This document shows, in pieces, positions 8,590 through 17,127 of a DNA stretch of 64,000 bases. Each line of letters opens with the position of its first letter. Position 1 is the stretch's first letter. The DNA comes from Bog-532 sp963833835 (GTDB lineage: Bacteria > Actinomycetota > Actinomycetes > Streptosporangiales > Streptosporangiaceae): the NCBI GenBank assembly GCA_963833835.1, contig CAWHZI010000007.1:1-64000 (forward strand). The letters are read 5' to 3'. Both the position numbers and the translations under genes were made by a program. The notes below the pieces were generated by a model. It saw nothing but the letters and a program-made list of their open reading frames with translations. It had not been told where the DNA came from and ran no database searches.

Positions 8590-10212
8590 TCAGCTCCAGG
8601 GGTAGGAAGTGCCGTTGCCAGAAAGCCAGTCGTTCGGCACACGGTCCGGGATGGCAGGGTTCCACTGCTGGGGTACGGGGGAGACGATTGCCTCGGTAGG
8701 GGGCTCGCTCGGAACCTCGCGGAGGAGGCGGGCGCGACGGTAGGCCGGGTTCTTCCAGGCCCGGGGCAAGCGGGCGATGACTGGAGCGCAACCGCCGCGG
8801 ATGATTAGGGCGAACCCGGCGGGCAGCTGCCGGATCATGTCCGGGGTAGCAACGTCGTGGCGACTGGCATGATCCTGGCCTTTAATTTTCCAGGACGCCT
8901 GCCCGCATAGCTTGGCCACCGCGTCCAGCGTGGTCGTATCGGTGATGCCCGGCAGGAACACCTTCACCGAGCTGGTGTCGAGGACGACCTGGCGCCCATG
9001 GTCACCCCAGCGCCCGCTGAGCTGGGCCTCACCGTGTACGACGGCGCATACCTGAATACCCTTGCCGCCGGAGTCCGATAGCCAGGACGGCAGCGGCACC
9101 GGGCAGATTTGCGTGACCTCGTCCAGGCCCATGAGCAACGGCGGGTCTAGCCGACCGGAGGATGACGCCTGGCCCATCTGCGCGGCCACATAGTGGACCT
9201 CCGAAGCCATGGCCGCGAACAGCGGAGCGACTGGAGCCTCTCCGGATACCGCTTCGGCGATCATGTACAAGGTGCTGCGGCCGCGAAGGAATGCGGCGGC
9301 GTCGAAGCCTTTGCCGGGAACGGGCAGCACCGATGCGGCCAGGTCCGGGTCGGCCATGAACGACAGCGCTCTGGACATCACCATCCGCACCGTGGCGGTG
9401 GTTTTCTGCGCCTCAGAGCCAAGCTCGGACAGAGTAATCGCCCACTCGTTGGCCCCCGCGGTGACCAGTATCTCCTCAGCCCCGTCCGGATCGGCCCCCG
9501 ACACCCACGCAGCGACGGCTCGCAAGTCGTAGCCGGCCAAGGCGGCAGCGTGGAAGTAGCCGCGCAGGTAGTCACTCGCCTTCGAGGACCAGAACGAACC
9601 GTCTTCAACGCCCTTCTGGGAAACGGAGAACGCGAACGCATCCGCCCTCCGGATGGCTGTTGCAGGATCCTCACACCCCTCGACCGGCGACCAAGAGAAG
9701 GTAGACGGCACCCCGCCAATGCCCTGCGGATTGAAAACGTGGATGCTCCCGAGCCCGGCGCGCGCCGCGGACGTCAGCGTGTACACGTCCGGCTTGGTGG
9801 TGGTAGCGATGACCGGGCCCGGATACCGCAAGATGACGTCAGCCAGGAACGCGGTCTTGTACGTCCGCGGCGGCGCCATCACCAGCAGGTGCTCCTCCAG
9901 CGGAACCCGCAGCCCATGCCGGTAATGGGCGCGCCCCAGGAACACCGCGTGCTGGCGTGAATCGAGCAGGCGGTAAGACAGCGCAAGCGACGCACGAATC
10001 CGGCTCGACCGACGTAGCGCGGCCAGCCGTCCCCAGCGCAGCCACAAGCTGAAAACAGGAGCGAAGCCCTTGCCGGGGTGCAGCCGCAAGTGCAGACGGA
10101 TGCGCAGGTAGCGGACGCGGTTGCCCGGCAGATGCCGGATAGGCAGGAACGCCCATTTGGCGCAGCCGGCCAGCATCATCGCGATGGTCAGGAGGACAGC
10201 GAGCTTGATCAT
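8590..10212 (-). CDS. VirD4/TraG-like type IV coupling ATPase
   Basis: A 540-residue membrane-anchored ATPase that would couple DNA to a conjugation channel. An N-terminal hydrophobic segment (KLAVLLTIAMMLAGCAKWA) is followed by basic sequence. The nucleotide site near residue 115 is MAPPRTYKTAFLADVI, a degenerate P-loop with Tyr where Gly normally precedes Lys. The Walker B region is LLMGLDEVTQICPVPLPSWL, and SDSGGKGIQVCAVVH follows as in TraG/TraD. The ATG at 10212 overlaps the stop of the small gene before it. No relaxase or integrase is visible nearby, so the element appears to be a remnant. Confidence 0.8.
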   Translation of the reverse strand: MIKLAVLLTIAMMLAGCAKWAFLPIRHLPGNRVRYLRIRLHLRLHPGKGFAPVFSLWLRWGRLAALRRSSRIRASLALSYRLLDSRQHAVFLGRAHYRHGLRVPLEEHLLVMAPPRTYKTAFLADVILRYPGPVIATTTKPDVYTLTSAARAGLGSIHVFNPQGIGGVPSTFSWSPVEGCEDPATAIRRADAFAFSVSQKGVEDGSFWSSKASDYLRGYFHAAALAGYDLRAVAAWVSGADPDGAEEILVTAGANEWAITLSELGSEAQKTTATVRMVMSRALSFMADPDLAASVLPVPGKGFDAAAFLRGRSTLYMIAEAVSGEAPVAPLFAAMASEVHYVAAQMGQASSSGRLDPPLLMGLDEVTQICPVPLPSWLSDSGGKGIQVCAVVHGEAQLSGRWGDHGRQVVLDTSSVKVFLPGITDTTTLDAVAKLCGQASWKIKGQDHASRHDVATPDMIRQLPAGFALIIRGGCAPVIARLPRAWKNPAYRRARLLREVPSEPPTEAIVSPVPQQWNPAIPDRVPNDWLSGNGTSYPWS

Positions 10213-10376
10213 TACCAATCGCCTCCCTCCCGACCGGTAGCTGCGGATATGAGCAGCAGGGTGCCGTCTGATTCGGGACAGGAGCTCGTCGTGCCCGCGC
10301 TACATGCGGATGCGACAGTTGATCGGACTGGGCCTAGCTGAGCCAGCGCAACAGAGAGTGTCATGCCTGGCAGCAT
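10212..10376 (-). CDS. Small hypothetical protein upstream of the coupling ATPase
   Basis: A 54-residue frame ends in TAATG, sharing one base with the coupling ATPase start, which suggests translational coupling. The N-terminal half is mildly hydrophobic (GMTLSVALAQLGPV), possibly an export signal. A second ATG at 10361 could be the true start. No strong ribosome site is seen. Confidence 0.35.
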   Translation of the reverse strand: MLPGMTLSVALAQLGPVRSTVASACSAGTTSSCPESDGTLLLISAATGREGGDW

Positions 10377-10911
10377 GCGGCGAGGTAACGGGACGCTGTT
10401 ACTACGCGCTGAGACCACGGGCGGACGTGCCCAGACGTCCCGCAACGGTGTAGCCGTCCTTTCGCATCCTGCGGATTTCGCCGATTTCGTGCCCTGGCGC
10501 ACCGAGCTCCTATATCCGGCCCGAGCAGTGGGCTAGGGATCAGCAGGCGCCCGGTGCCCGGGTATTCCGTCGCCGGCTGGTCGTCGTCGAGGACTGGCCG
10601 AGGCGTCGATCAGCAACCTGCGAAGATCGTTGGCCGTCGTTGACATGATCTCGGACTTCGCAGTTAAGAGGCCATATGGTGTGGCCCTGAATGACTGTGA
10701 ATCACCACTGATCAGCATCCGATCGGGCACTCCACGCGCACGGCTGACAGCGCTCACGAGCATGCCGTCGATTGGACGAACGCTTAAGCCTGAAGGCCCC
10801 TTCGAATGATCGCCCCACGAAATTCGCTTCGTTGCGTAGCATCAGAGACGGGGCTTCACCACGCCCCGGGGTACCCCCTAGGCGCCGTTCCACATGCGGC
10901 ATGTAAAAGCA
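10377..10911. other. 535-bp region without a supported gene
   Basis: The gap lies between the conjugation remnant and the toxin-like gene. It is less GC-biased than its surroundings. A minus-strand frame (10533-10763) has no recognisable family and no clear ribosome site. I see no tRNA, repeat or terminator in it. Confidence 0.4.
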
Positions 10912-11319
10912 CTAGAGATTAGTACGCCGACGGCGACGCCCTCCGGCCGCGCCGGGCAATCTGCGATTTAGATCCTTCAGGCCGCGCTCAAATCGTGTTA
11001 CGAGGTCAGAGTCCGTTGGGGGCTGGCCTTCGGAGTCGCAGCACGTTGGCTTGGTCCGAGGCTGATCGGGCTCGTCGAGGCCCAGCGCCTCATACAGCAG
11101 CTGATAGGAGTTTGCTGTGCGGGTGTGCTCGACGACGAGCAGCAGGATGCAACGATCCGGTGCTTCAAAAACAGTCAGGAGGCGCCAAGCGCCATAAAGG
11201 TCCTGTCGGCAAACGGCTGAAAGTCCTTCTCCCGTTAACCGCACGCCCACAGCAGCACATCCGTGTCGGCGTATGTCATCCACAGCCAAGTCGAAAGAAG
11301 CCTTGGCCTTGCCACGCAA
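10912..11319 (-). CDS. Probable toxin of a toxin-antitoxin-like pair
   Basis: About 135 residues. The fold cues (SFDLAVDDIRRHGCAAVGVR, YGAWRLLTVFEAPDRCILLL, VVEHTRTANSYQLLYEALG) resemble a RelE/ParE-type small beta-sheet toxin with a basic C-terminal tail. The frame stays open 17 codons upstream of the TTG at 11319, to where the HTH gene ends, so a non-standard CTG start near 11370 is possible. It follows the HTH gene directly on the same strand, the usual antitoxin-first order. Family assignment is tentative. Confidence 0.5.
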   Translation of the reverse strand: MRGKAKASFDLAVDDIRRHGCAAVGVRLTGEGLSAVCRQDLYGAWRLLTVFEAPDRCILLLVVEHTRTANSYQLLYEALGLDEPDQPRTKPTCCDSEGQPPTDSDLVTRFERGLKDLNRRLPGAAGGRRRRRTNL

Positions 11320-11366
11320 GGACGAGATCTGCTGACGAGCCAGCTGTGTAGGTACTGTCGCAACCG

Positions 11367-11879
11367 TCAGCTTGACTCCTCTTCAGGAGAATCAAGTTCA
11401 CGTCGCGCCCAGTCGAGATCTTCATCTGACGGGACATATTCGTCGCCGAGCTCTCCAGCCTGCAACTGCCGCAACGCTTCGGCAAGCTTGCTGTCTGCAT
11501 AGTCGGCTGTGTCTTGAGAGGACCACCACACGTAGTCACGAAGCTCGCGATTTTTTCCAAGCCGGCGGAGTTCTTCCAGAAGGAAATGCAAGCGAACAAC
11601 GCTTTCGGTGGTGACTTCATGTCGTCGCCGCCTGGCGGCAGCTCCGGCGAGAACGCCTGCCTGCCGCCATGACTCGATCGTCGTACGCGAGACGTCCAGC
11701 AGGCGGGCAGCCACCGCGACAGACACGCTTGGCAGCTCATGTTGTCGGTGTTCGAGCAGGACCTGAGCAGCCTCCCTTACCCGCCGCTCATCCAGCTTGC
11801 CTTCGGCCATGTCGTGCAATAGGGCTACGTCAGCGACAACCTGTTCGGCGCGAACGTACTCGTTGACAACAGACAACAC
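11367..11879 (-). CDS. Helix-turn-helix protein, probable antitoxin
   Basis: A 170-residue protein with a MerR/excisionase-like helix-turn-helix near residues 55-80 (SVAVAARLLDVSRTTIESWR) and an acidic C-terminus (DEDLDWARRELDSPEEESS), as in antitoxins. The GTG at 11879 is chosen because GGGAGGTGGC lies immediately upstream. A perfect 11-bp inverted repeat spanning the presumed promoter lies 12 bp upstream, suggesting autoregulation. It forms a two-gene unit with the downstream toxin-like gene. Confidence 0.6.
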   Translation of the reverse strand: MLSVVNEYVRAEQVVADVALLHDMAEGKLDERRVREAAQVLLEHRQHELPSVSVAVAARLLDVSRTTIESWRQAGVLAGAAARRRRHEVTTESVVRLHFLLEELRRLGKNRELRDYVWWSSQDTADYADSKLAEALRQLQAGELGDEYVPSDEDLDWARRELDSPEEESS

Positions 11880-11891
11880 GCCACCTCCCTC

Positions 11892-11926
11892 GTACTGAAC
11901 AAAAGTATGCCATATTTGTTCAGTAC
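11892..11926 (-). promoter_or_regulatory. Operator/promoter: perfect 11-bp inverted repeat
   Basis: GTACTGAACAA (11892-11902) and TTGTTCAGTAC (11916-11926) form a perfect inverted repeat with a 13-base AT-rich spacer. It lies just upstream of the GTG of the HTH protein. The spacer could hold a -10 element (CATACT on the minus strand). Palindromes in this position are typical of toxin-antitoxin autoregulation. Confidence 0.65.
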
Positions 11927-12348
11927 AAGGAAGCGACCTGGGAGGGCGGCTCGTGCGTTCCTGGGTGGTGTTTCCTTGGGAGCGTTCCGCGATTTGAACC
12001 CCCGGCCTCTTCCTCCCGAACACCGCCACCGCCGGTATAAGACCGCTGGCGGACGGCGTATGTGCAGCTCACAGCGTTCGAAGTGGCTAAGGTGACCGCA
12101 CCTAACCGCATCTGCGGGCGGGTCGCCGCTCCCGTTTGGCTCCCGAAATCGGACATCAGGGAGGCAGGTCCAGATCTGGGCTAATGTCCGAGATCTCGTC
12201 CGTGTTGAGCAGTCCGCGCTCCCGACTGCCGCCACGGTACAGCCGTATGACATGGCGGCTGTTCCTCCCCTCGCAGGCCGAGTCGATGGACCTGCGACGA
12301 AATTTATCCGGTTGGTCACGCTGCGGCACGGGGACCCGTGGGTAGCCG

Positions 12349-12388
12349 CCTGTCCCTGTGCAACGTTGCGACGTCGCACAGGGACAGG
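12349..12388. repeat. Perfect 13-bp inverted repeat (strong hairpin)
   Basis: CCTGTCCCTGTGC at 12349-12361 is repeated inverted at 12376-12388 with a 14-base loop. There is no T-tract, so it is not a classic terminator. It lies in the 640-bp gap (12030-12673) between the HTH/toxin unit and a winged-helix protein, in which I see no supported gene. In a conjugative-element context it could be part of an oriT or replication origin (speculative). Confidence 0.6.
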
Positions 12389-12600
12389 CACACCGGGGAC
12401 GCCTTGGTTTTGCCGCTAGGTCATTTCAGACCGAACGATCGGAGGATGGCGTGTTTGGCCTCCGGTGGTAGGGATTGCCAAACTCGGAAGCCTGCGGAAG
12501 CGATCTTGGTGCCTTGCTCAGCGAGCTGGTGTAGACGGCACCAGAACCGCTTGCTACTGTAATCAACAGTCCCGGATGCAATTTTGGACTGTTCGGAGCG

Positions 12601-12650
12601 AGGAGCCCCCGCCGGGCTGCAACCCGGCGATGCGGGGCTCCTTCGCTTTT
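12601..12650. terminator. Probable hairpin terminator
   Basis: AGGAGCCCC pairs with GGGGCTCCT (arms at 12601 and 12634 onward), with an inner GCCGGG/CCCGGC stem, followed on the plus strand by TTCGCTTTT. It lies just downstream of the minus-strand gene ending at 12674 and could stop transcription from either side. The T-rich tail favours plus-strand termination. Confidence 0.55.
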
Positions 12651-12673
12651 GGGCTGTTGCCCGTTTGCGGTTT

Positions 12674-13303
12674 TTACGACGCGGCTTCCCTCCGCGTCGG
12701 TGAGATCGAGACGTCGCTATGCTCCTTTCCCCGCGTTTTCGTCGCGCGGCTCGTGCTGGCGGCAGGACCTTCCTGCTGCCCGTCATTTGGTCTGGTGAGG
12801 GAGTCGGACAAGCTGCCAGGGGGAGGGTAGGTGTAGGTGCCCTTCCGTATGCGTGTCAGCCGATCGCGCGAGACCCAGTAACCGAGGACGTTGCTGACCG
12901 CGTTTGTCGGCCACTGCGCTCCGAGCTCGGCCAGGCGAGCAGTGATGTCTGCGACGGTGAACTCCTCGCCGGGGTTGATGACCTGCCAGATCAGGCGCCT
13001 TAGCGGAACGTCTCTCATCTTTACGCGGTCGGCCGTTCGCTCGCTCAAGGTGTGCGGTGCTCCCGCCGGGACGGTCGAGGACACCGGGTCGGGGTATGGA
13101 CGGCGTGCACCTGGCGGCTTGCCGTCAGGCAGCTCGTGACGGTCGACGATCTCCAGGCAAGCTAGGTAGAGAGGCTCAGGCACGGAAACGCTGAGGCCCG
13201 ACATGCGCGCCTGATCGAACGCTACTGCGACCGCTCGCAGTGACTCGGTGAGGAGTTGCAGATCAGGGGGCGCTGCAGCTGGACGATCAGCACGATCAGT
13301 CAT
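12674..13303 (-). CDS. Hypothetical protein with winged-helix-like C-terminal domain
   Basis: About 209 residues. The middle segment (RRLIWQVINPGEEFTVADIT, then ELGAQWPTNAVSNVLGYWVS, then RIRKGTYTYPPPG) reads like a winged-helix domain found in actinobacterial accessory proteins. The N-terminal 90 residues are helical and unassigned. It is transcribed away from the SMC-like ATPase gene. No function can be given. Confidence 0.6.
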   Translation of the reverse strand: MTDRADRPAAAPPDLQLLTESLRAVAVAFDQARMSGLSVSVPEPLYLACLEIVDRHELPDGKPPGARRPYPDPVSSTVPAGAPHTLSERTADRVKMRDVPLRRLIWQVINPGEEFTVADITARLAELGAQWPTNAVSNVLGYWVSRDRLTRIRKGTYTYPPPGSLSDSLTRPNDGQQEGPAASTSRATKTRGKEHSDVSISPTRREAAS

Positions 13304-13589
13304 GACGCTCCTCCCTCCCGCCCTCGGTGTTTCATGTTTACCAGATTTGGACTCTACACGAAGTGAGTTTATGCGCGACGCATCCTTCGTGCTGTGTCCT
13401 TGGTTCGCGGTCGGACGGCCTTGATCAAGTTGCAGAAGCGCTTGTGCGCCGCTACCTTCGGGCCAGCAGGAGACGTGACAAAGAGCGTGAGGCGCAAACG
13501 ATCTTTCTTGCCTTCGTGAAGCTCTGCACGTATCCGTGAAACTACTGCTTGGACCATCGGCGTTCTGCCGGCGGTCCGGAGGGGGCCGG

Positions 13590-15524
13590 GTGGCTGCACG
13601 CCTTCAGGTACGCCACGTTCGAGTTAGGACTGACCAGGGATGGCAGGATCCGCACGACCTTGATGCCCCTGTTGTCGCGGTCATAGGCCCGGCTGACACA
13701 GGCAAGAGCATGCTTCTTGACTCCGTGAGCTTCGCTATGGGCCGTGAAATTGAGGGTTTCCGGGGGGTCGTCGACGAGCACCTGCGTGAGGTGGAAGTCG
13801 GTATACGTACTAAGACGGGGTCTTACTTCCTGCGCCGGTCACGGCGCAGGAGCTCCGTCGTCCAAGTTATCGACGCGTCCGGTACCAGCATTGGGCAGTT
13901 TCCTGTCAAGGACGGCAGCGACTCTGGACAAAGCATCTCGAGCTGGCTTCTTCAACAGGTGGACCTTGACGAAGCGTTCTCCGCTGTCCGGTTGTCGGGC
14001 GGACGGATGCTGGATTTCCCGACGGCCCTATTGCCGTACTGCTACTTGAACCAGTGGGACATCGACCGTCACATCGTCCAGTCACCCCGCCTGGACGATG
14101 TGAGATACAGGGTTTTGCGACTCGTGCTGAACCTTACGACGGCCGAGTACGAGCGGCTTAGCGCCCAAATCAAAGACATCGACATCGATATCGCGAAGCG
14201 CCGCCGTTGGGCGCGCGAGATCGTTGCCTTTCTGAACGACTCGGCAGCAACTCATGGCGAAGCGGTGCAAGAAGAAATCCGAATTCTCCGCGCGAAAGAA
14301 GCTGACGCCAAAGCATGGCTTGCCCGCGTCAAGGGCAACGCTGGCGCGGCTACAGAAGCGGCTGACCGCGAACGGCAGCTTGTCCGCGAAGCTCGCGGAG
14401 AAGTGGCCGAAGCAGAAGTAGGACTGGATTCGCTAAGAAAGCGTCATCACAGTGCCCTAACCAAAGTGGAAGAATGGGAAAGCGCTCTACGGGAGCTGGA
14501 ATCGCAAGAAGAAGCGGCCGCGAGGATTCCCGTCGGACCGCACACCATTGAGATGTTCTGCAGTAACTGCGGCTCCAGTCTCCACGACAGGGTGCCCGAA
14601 CCCGGTCAGTGCTATGTTTGCCTCGGTCCTTTGCCGCCCCACCGGCGGGACGCCGAGCGGGTCCGAATCGAGCAAAACCTTGCGGTCGCCCGACGGGAAG
14701 CCGACCAGCTCAGGGACGAAGTAATCGAAGCCGGTGAGCGGGCCCAACGCGTCTTCGAAGGGTCACAAGCCCTGATCAGGGAGTTCGATGAGCGGGCGCG
14801 AGACGGGGTCACCCCATACGTCGAGGCGATCTCACACGCAGCGGTAGAACTGGCACGCATTCAGCAGGAACTAGCTTCCCTCGACCGCATCCAGGATGCT
14901 CACGGCAGACTGCGCCAGCAGTTCGATGAAATATCCGAGATGGAGAAAGAGCAAGCCGAGCGGCGGGATCGTCTAGTTCTCGACTCTGCGGAGGTACAGC
15001 CGCTCGAAGATGTTCTCGAGCACCTCAACGGGCTATTCCGGCGGATCATCCGCGGGATCGACCTGCCAAACTCGACAGGCAAAGCTCGGCTGGACCCTGA
15101 CTCCCTTCTTCCGCTAGTAGACGAGCAGACCTTCCACAAGCGCGGCGGCGCCCGGGCTGCCGTGAGCATTGCCTACAGCCTCGCCCTTCTGACCTACGCC
15201 CGTGAACAGCAAGACGCCAAACTCCCTGCCTTCTTGATGGTGGACTCACCCCAGAAAAACCTGGGATCAAACCAAGAAGACATGGCGCTCTCCCGCCGAG
15301 TCTACGAGCGATTCATCGACTACATGGACGAACTCGACGCAGACGAACGCTTTCGACGCCCCTTCCAGGTCATCATCGTTGACAACGACATTCCCATCGA
15401 AATAGCCCGGCGGATGAAGATAGTGAACTTCGACCGTAGGAATGGCTTCATCCAAAACCTGGAAACCCTAAAGACTAGAGGTGCCGAGCAGATGTCTATC
15501 GATGACGTGGACGAAAATGATTAA
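13590..15524 (+). CDS. SMC/Rad50-like coiled-coil ATPase with zinc hook
   Basis: About 644 residues. A Walker A (VVAVIGPADTGKSMLLDSVS) lies near the N-terminus. Two long charged coiled coils (about residues 195-310 and 350-450) flank a zinc-hook-like CSNCGSS...CYVC pair. The C-terminal head has a Walker B-like FLMVDSPQKNLGSNQEDM and a D-loop. The architecture resembles Rad50/SMC and the stand-alone ATPases found in phage-defence loci. The GTG at 13590 is chosen over the one at 13536 because GGAGGGGGCC lies just before it. Its role is unknown; an accessory or defence function is an inference from the mobile-element surroundings. Confidence 0.7.
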   Translation: MAARLQVRHVRVRTDQGWQDPHDLDAPVVAVIGPADTGKSMLLDSVSFAMGREIEGFRGVVDEHLREVEVGIRTKTGSYFLRRSRRRSSVVQVIDASGTSIGQFPVKDGSDSGQSISSWLLQQVDLDEAFSAVRLSGGRMLDFPTALLPYCYLNQWDIDRHIVQSPRLDDVRYRVLRLVLNLTTAEYERLSAQIKDIDIDIAKRRRWAREIVAFLNDSAATHGEAVQEEIRILRAKEADAKAWLARVKGNAGAATEAADRERQLVREARGEVAEAEVGLDSLRKRHHSALTKVEEWESALRELESQEEAAARIPVGPHTIEMFCSNCGSSLHDRVPEPGQCYVCLGPLPPHRRDAERVRIEQNLAVARREADQLRDEVIEAGERAQRVFEGSQALIREFDERARDGVTPYVEAISHAAVELARIQQELASLDRIQDAHGRLRQQFDEISEMEKEQAERRDRLVLDSAEVQPLEDVLEHLNGLFRRIIRGIDLPNSTGKARLDPDSLLPLVDEQTFHKRGGARAAVSIAYSLALLTYAREQQDAKLPAFLMVDSPQKNLGSNQEDMALSRRVYERFIDYMDELDADERFRRPFQVIIVDNDIPIEIARRMKIVNFDRRNGFIQNLETLKTRGAEQMSIDDVDEND

Positions 15525-15724
15525 TAGCAATGGACGCCCACGGTGTCCATGCGGCGCGGCCGCCTTTGGCTGCTGGGCCGGACAGCGAAATGATGGCGGC
15601 CGAACAAACGGCCAGGTTGATCTCCGCTGCCACCGGGGAAGCCGACGCTCGATACCGCCGGTGGACAAGCCACCGCTGGCGCTGGGGTCACGGAACCTGT
15701 CGCGTAGAGCGCGGGTATGCCTGG

Positions 15725-16777
15725 TCAAGTATGCGGCTGGTCGCTGACCTCGGGCGGGATGATGGGGACGTTTTCACAGGTGACCAGGCCCCGTTCGGCG
15801 GTGAGCTCGTCGATGATGCTGAACGCGGTGGGGATGCGCCGTGGAGCGTCGAGCACCGACGTCACCGCTGGGACGTGGCGGCCGAGCTGTATGAGGTGCT
15901 GGTCACCGTGCGGGACATGCCGGCCGTGGTACCCCCAGATGCCAGGCTGAGTCGTCGCACCGCTGATCCCGGCGGACAGCAAGCGGCGAATGAGGACGCG
16001 GTGGATCGGCTGGCCATCGTGCCGGGCGTTTGCGGACGTGTAGACGGTGAGTTTCTGCCACAGGGCCACGCCGTCGTCATCGTAAGGTGGCGGCGTTCCG
16101 GGTTCGTCGATCAGCTGGCCGTCACGCTTGCAGAGTTGGACACGTTCGAGGGTCATGCGCGGCTGCCGTAGAAGATCCGCTATTTCGGGAAGAATGGTCC
16201 CTATTGCTTTTTTCTCGCCTACCGCGACGACCATCATCGGCACATCGGCGTTCCGGGTGAACAAGTGAGCGCGCTGCCGATGGCCATGAGTGGCCCCGTC
16301 CACCCCTGCCAGAGTGGTGGCCCCATCTATGCTGCGGCGGTGCAGCCGCTCGCATATGACCTCGAAGGCAGGGACAAGAAAGACAGTGTCCTGCCGGCTG
16401 AAGTAGACGGTCAGTCTGGCCGCTTCGCTGGCGGTTTCCCCTTGGGCCAGCGGCCCGATCTCGTCGCTGAGAAACCTGGTCCGTTCCATGGTGATGAGGC
16501 CTCTGTGGTTGATCCGCCTTGTCTCGTCGAGCACGGCCTTGATGCGCGCGCTGGTGTCGACCGCGATCGCGGTCAGCGGCAGATCCTCCGACAAAGTTAG
16601 GGAATGATTGGTCCGGATGTGGTGCTTGAGCCCGAAGCCCTCGGCACCGCGGAGCAGAATGCTGGCTGCGACCTCGCGCCGGCGGTATAGGTCTACGAGC
16701 GCGTTCCCGACGAACTCGCCATCGATACGACGCCGCTCGCCAAAGTAACTGGTCAGTTTGATGCCGTCCTCGTCCAC
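15725..16777 (-). CDS. Triple-DUF190 protein
   Basis: Three DUF190 domains in tandem in 350 residues. Repeat 1 has KLTSYFGERRRIDGEFV, LLRGAEGFGLKHHI and LSEDLPLTAIAVD; repeat 2 starts RLTVYFSRQDTVFLVPAFEV; repeat 3 starts KLTVYTSANARHDGQPIHRV. DUF190 proteins are small PII-like proteins often encoded beside crcB fluoride channels. A single domain is the rule, so a three-domain chain is unusual. The GTG start at 16777 follows GGAGCG. The gene is preceded by a variant fluoride riboswitch, and no crcB is present nearby. Confidence 0.85.
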   Translation of the reverse strand: MDEDGIKLTSYFGERRRIDGEFVGNALVDLYRRREVAASILLRGAEGFGLKHHIRTNHSLTLSEDLPLTAIAVDTSARIKAVLDETRRINHRGLITMERTRFLSDEIGPLAQGETASEAARLTVYFSRQDTVFLVPAFEVICERLHRRSIDGATTLAGVDGATHGHRQRAHLFTRNADVPMMVVAVGEKKAIGTILPEIADLLRQPRMTLERVQLCKRDGQLIDEPGTPPPYDDDGVALWQKLTVYTSANARHDGQPIHRVLIRRLLSAGISGATTQPGIWGYHGRHVPHGDQHLIQLGRHVPAVTSVLDAPRRIPTAFSIIDELTAERGLVTCENVPIIPPEVSDQPHT

Positions 16778-16855
16778 AGCTGCGCTCCGATCAGCTAGCC
16801 GGGCGCAACGGAGGTCAGCCAGGTGCCCTGACTGGCTCCGTCACGTCGGATGTGA

Positions 16856-16923
16856 CTAGAAGCCATCAGCCGCGTACGCGGCGGTTCGGGAGGCCGGGCC
16901 TCCACGTCAGGGCATCATCTGAC
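16856..16923 (-). promoter_or_regulatory. Fluoride riboswitch candidate 1 (variant), upstream of triple-DUF190 gene
   Basis: On the minus strand: P1 GTCAG/CTGAC around ATGATGCC, an inserted hairpin GGAGGC/GCCTCC, then GAACCGCC and P2 closed by GGCTGATGGCTTCT. The loop GATGCC pairs with GGCTTC except for one T-T mismatch. The same kind of inserted hairpin is seen in candidates 5 and 6. A TAGCCT -10-like hexamer lies at 16932-16937. GGCTTC can alternatively pair with GGAGCC downstream. This is one of the weaker matches. Confidence 0.65.
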
Positions 16924-17042
16924 TAATGAAAAGGCTAACCACAAAGTGTCGTGTTGGGCCAGTGTGAACGGGCTTGCCAATGAGATCGTGGTTCTCTGAA
17001 GAACGCTGGATGCTGACTAGCCCAGCTATCCTGAGTTCTGCA

Positions 17043-17105
17043 CGGCGGAGGGGCTCGCCGCTAACCGCGACCTCACTCGAGGCTGAGAAGTCGCCAACGG
17101 TCCCT
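17043..17105 (+). promoter_or_regulatory. Fluoride riboswitch candidate 2, upstream of dynamin-like GTPase
   Basis: P1 CGGCG/CGCCG encloses GAGGGGCT, then CTAACCGCGAC and P2 (GCGAC/GTCGC with inner CCTC/GAGG), ending CCAACGGTCCC. GGGGC pairs with the GGTCCC strand as the pseudoknot. TACCC and GGGTAGG then form a hairpin next to the GGAGG ribosome site of the GTPase. A TATCCT -10 lies at 17027-17032. It is of the same subtype as candidates 7 and 12 (CCAACGGTCCC instead of CTGATGGCCTC). Confidence 0.8.
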
Positions 17106-17127
17106 TACCCATTGGGTAGGAGGACAC

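Noticed and set aside
11960..12060. tRNA-like T-arm (GGTTCAAATC on the minus strand) near the conjugation remnant
   Set aside because: The T-stem flanks do not pair and no acceptor stem, D-arm or CCA end can be placed; at most a decayed att/tRNA fragment.
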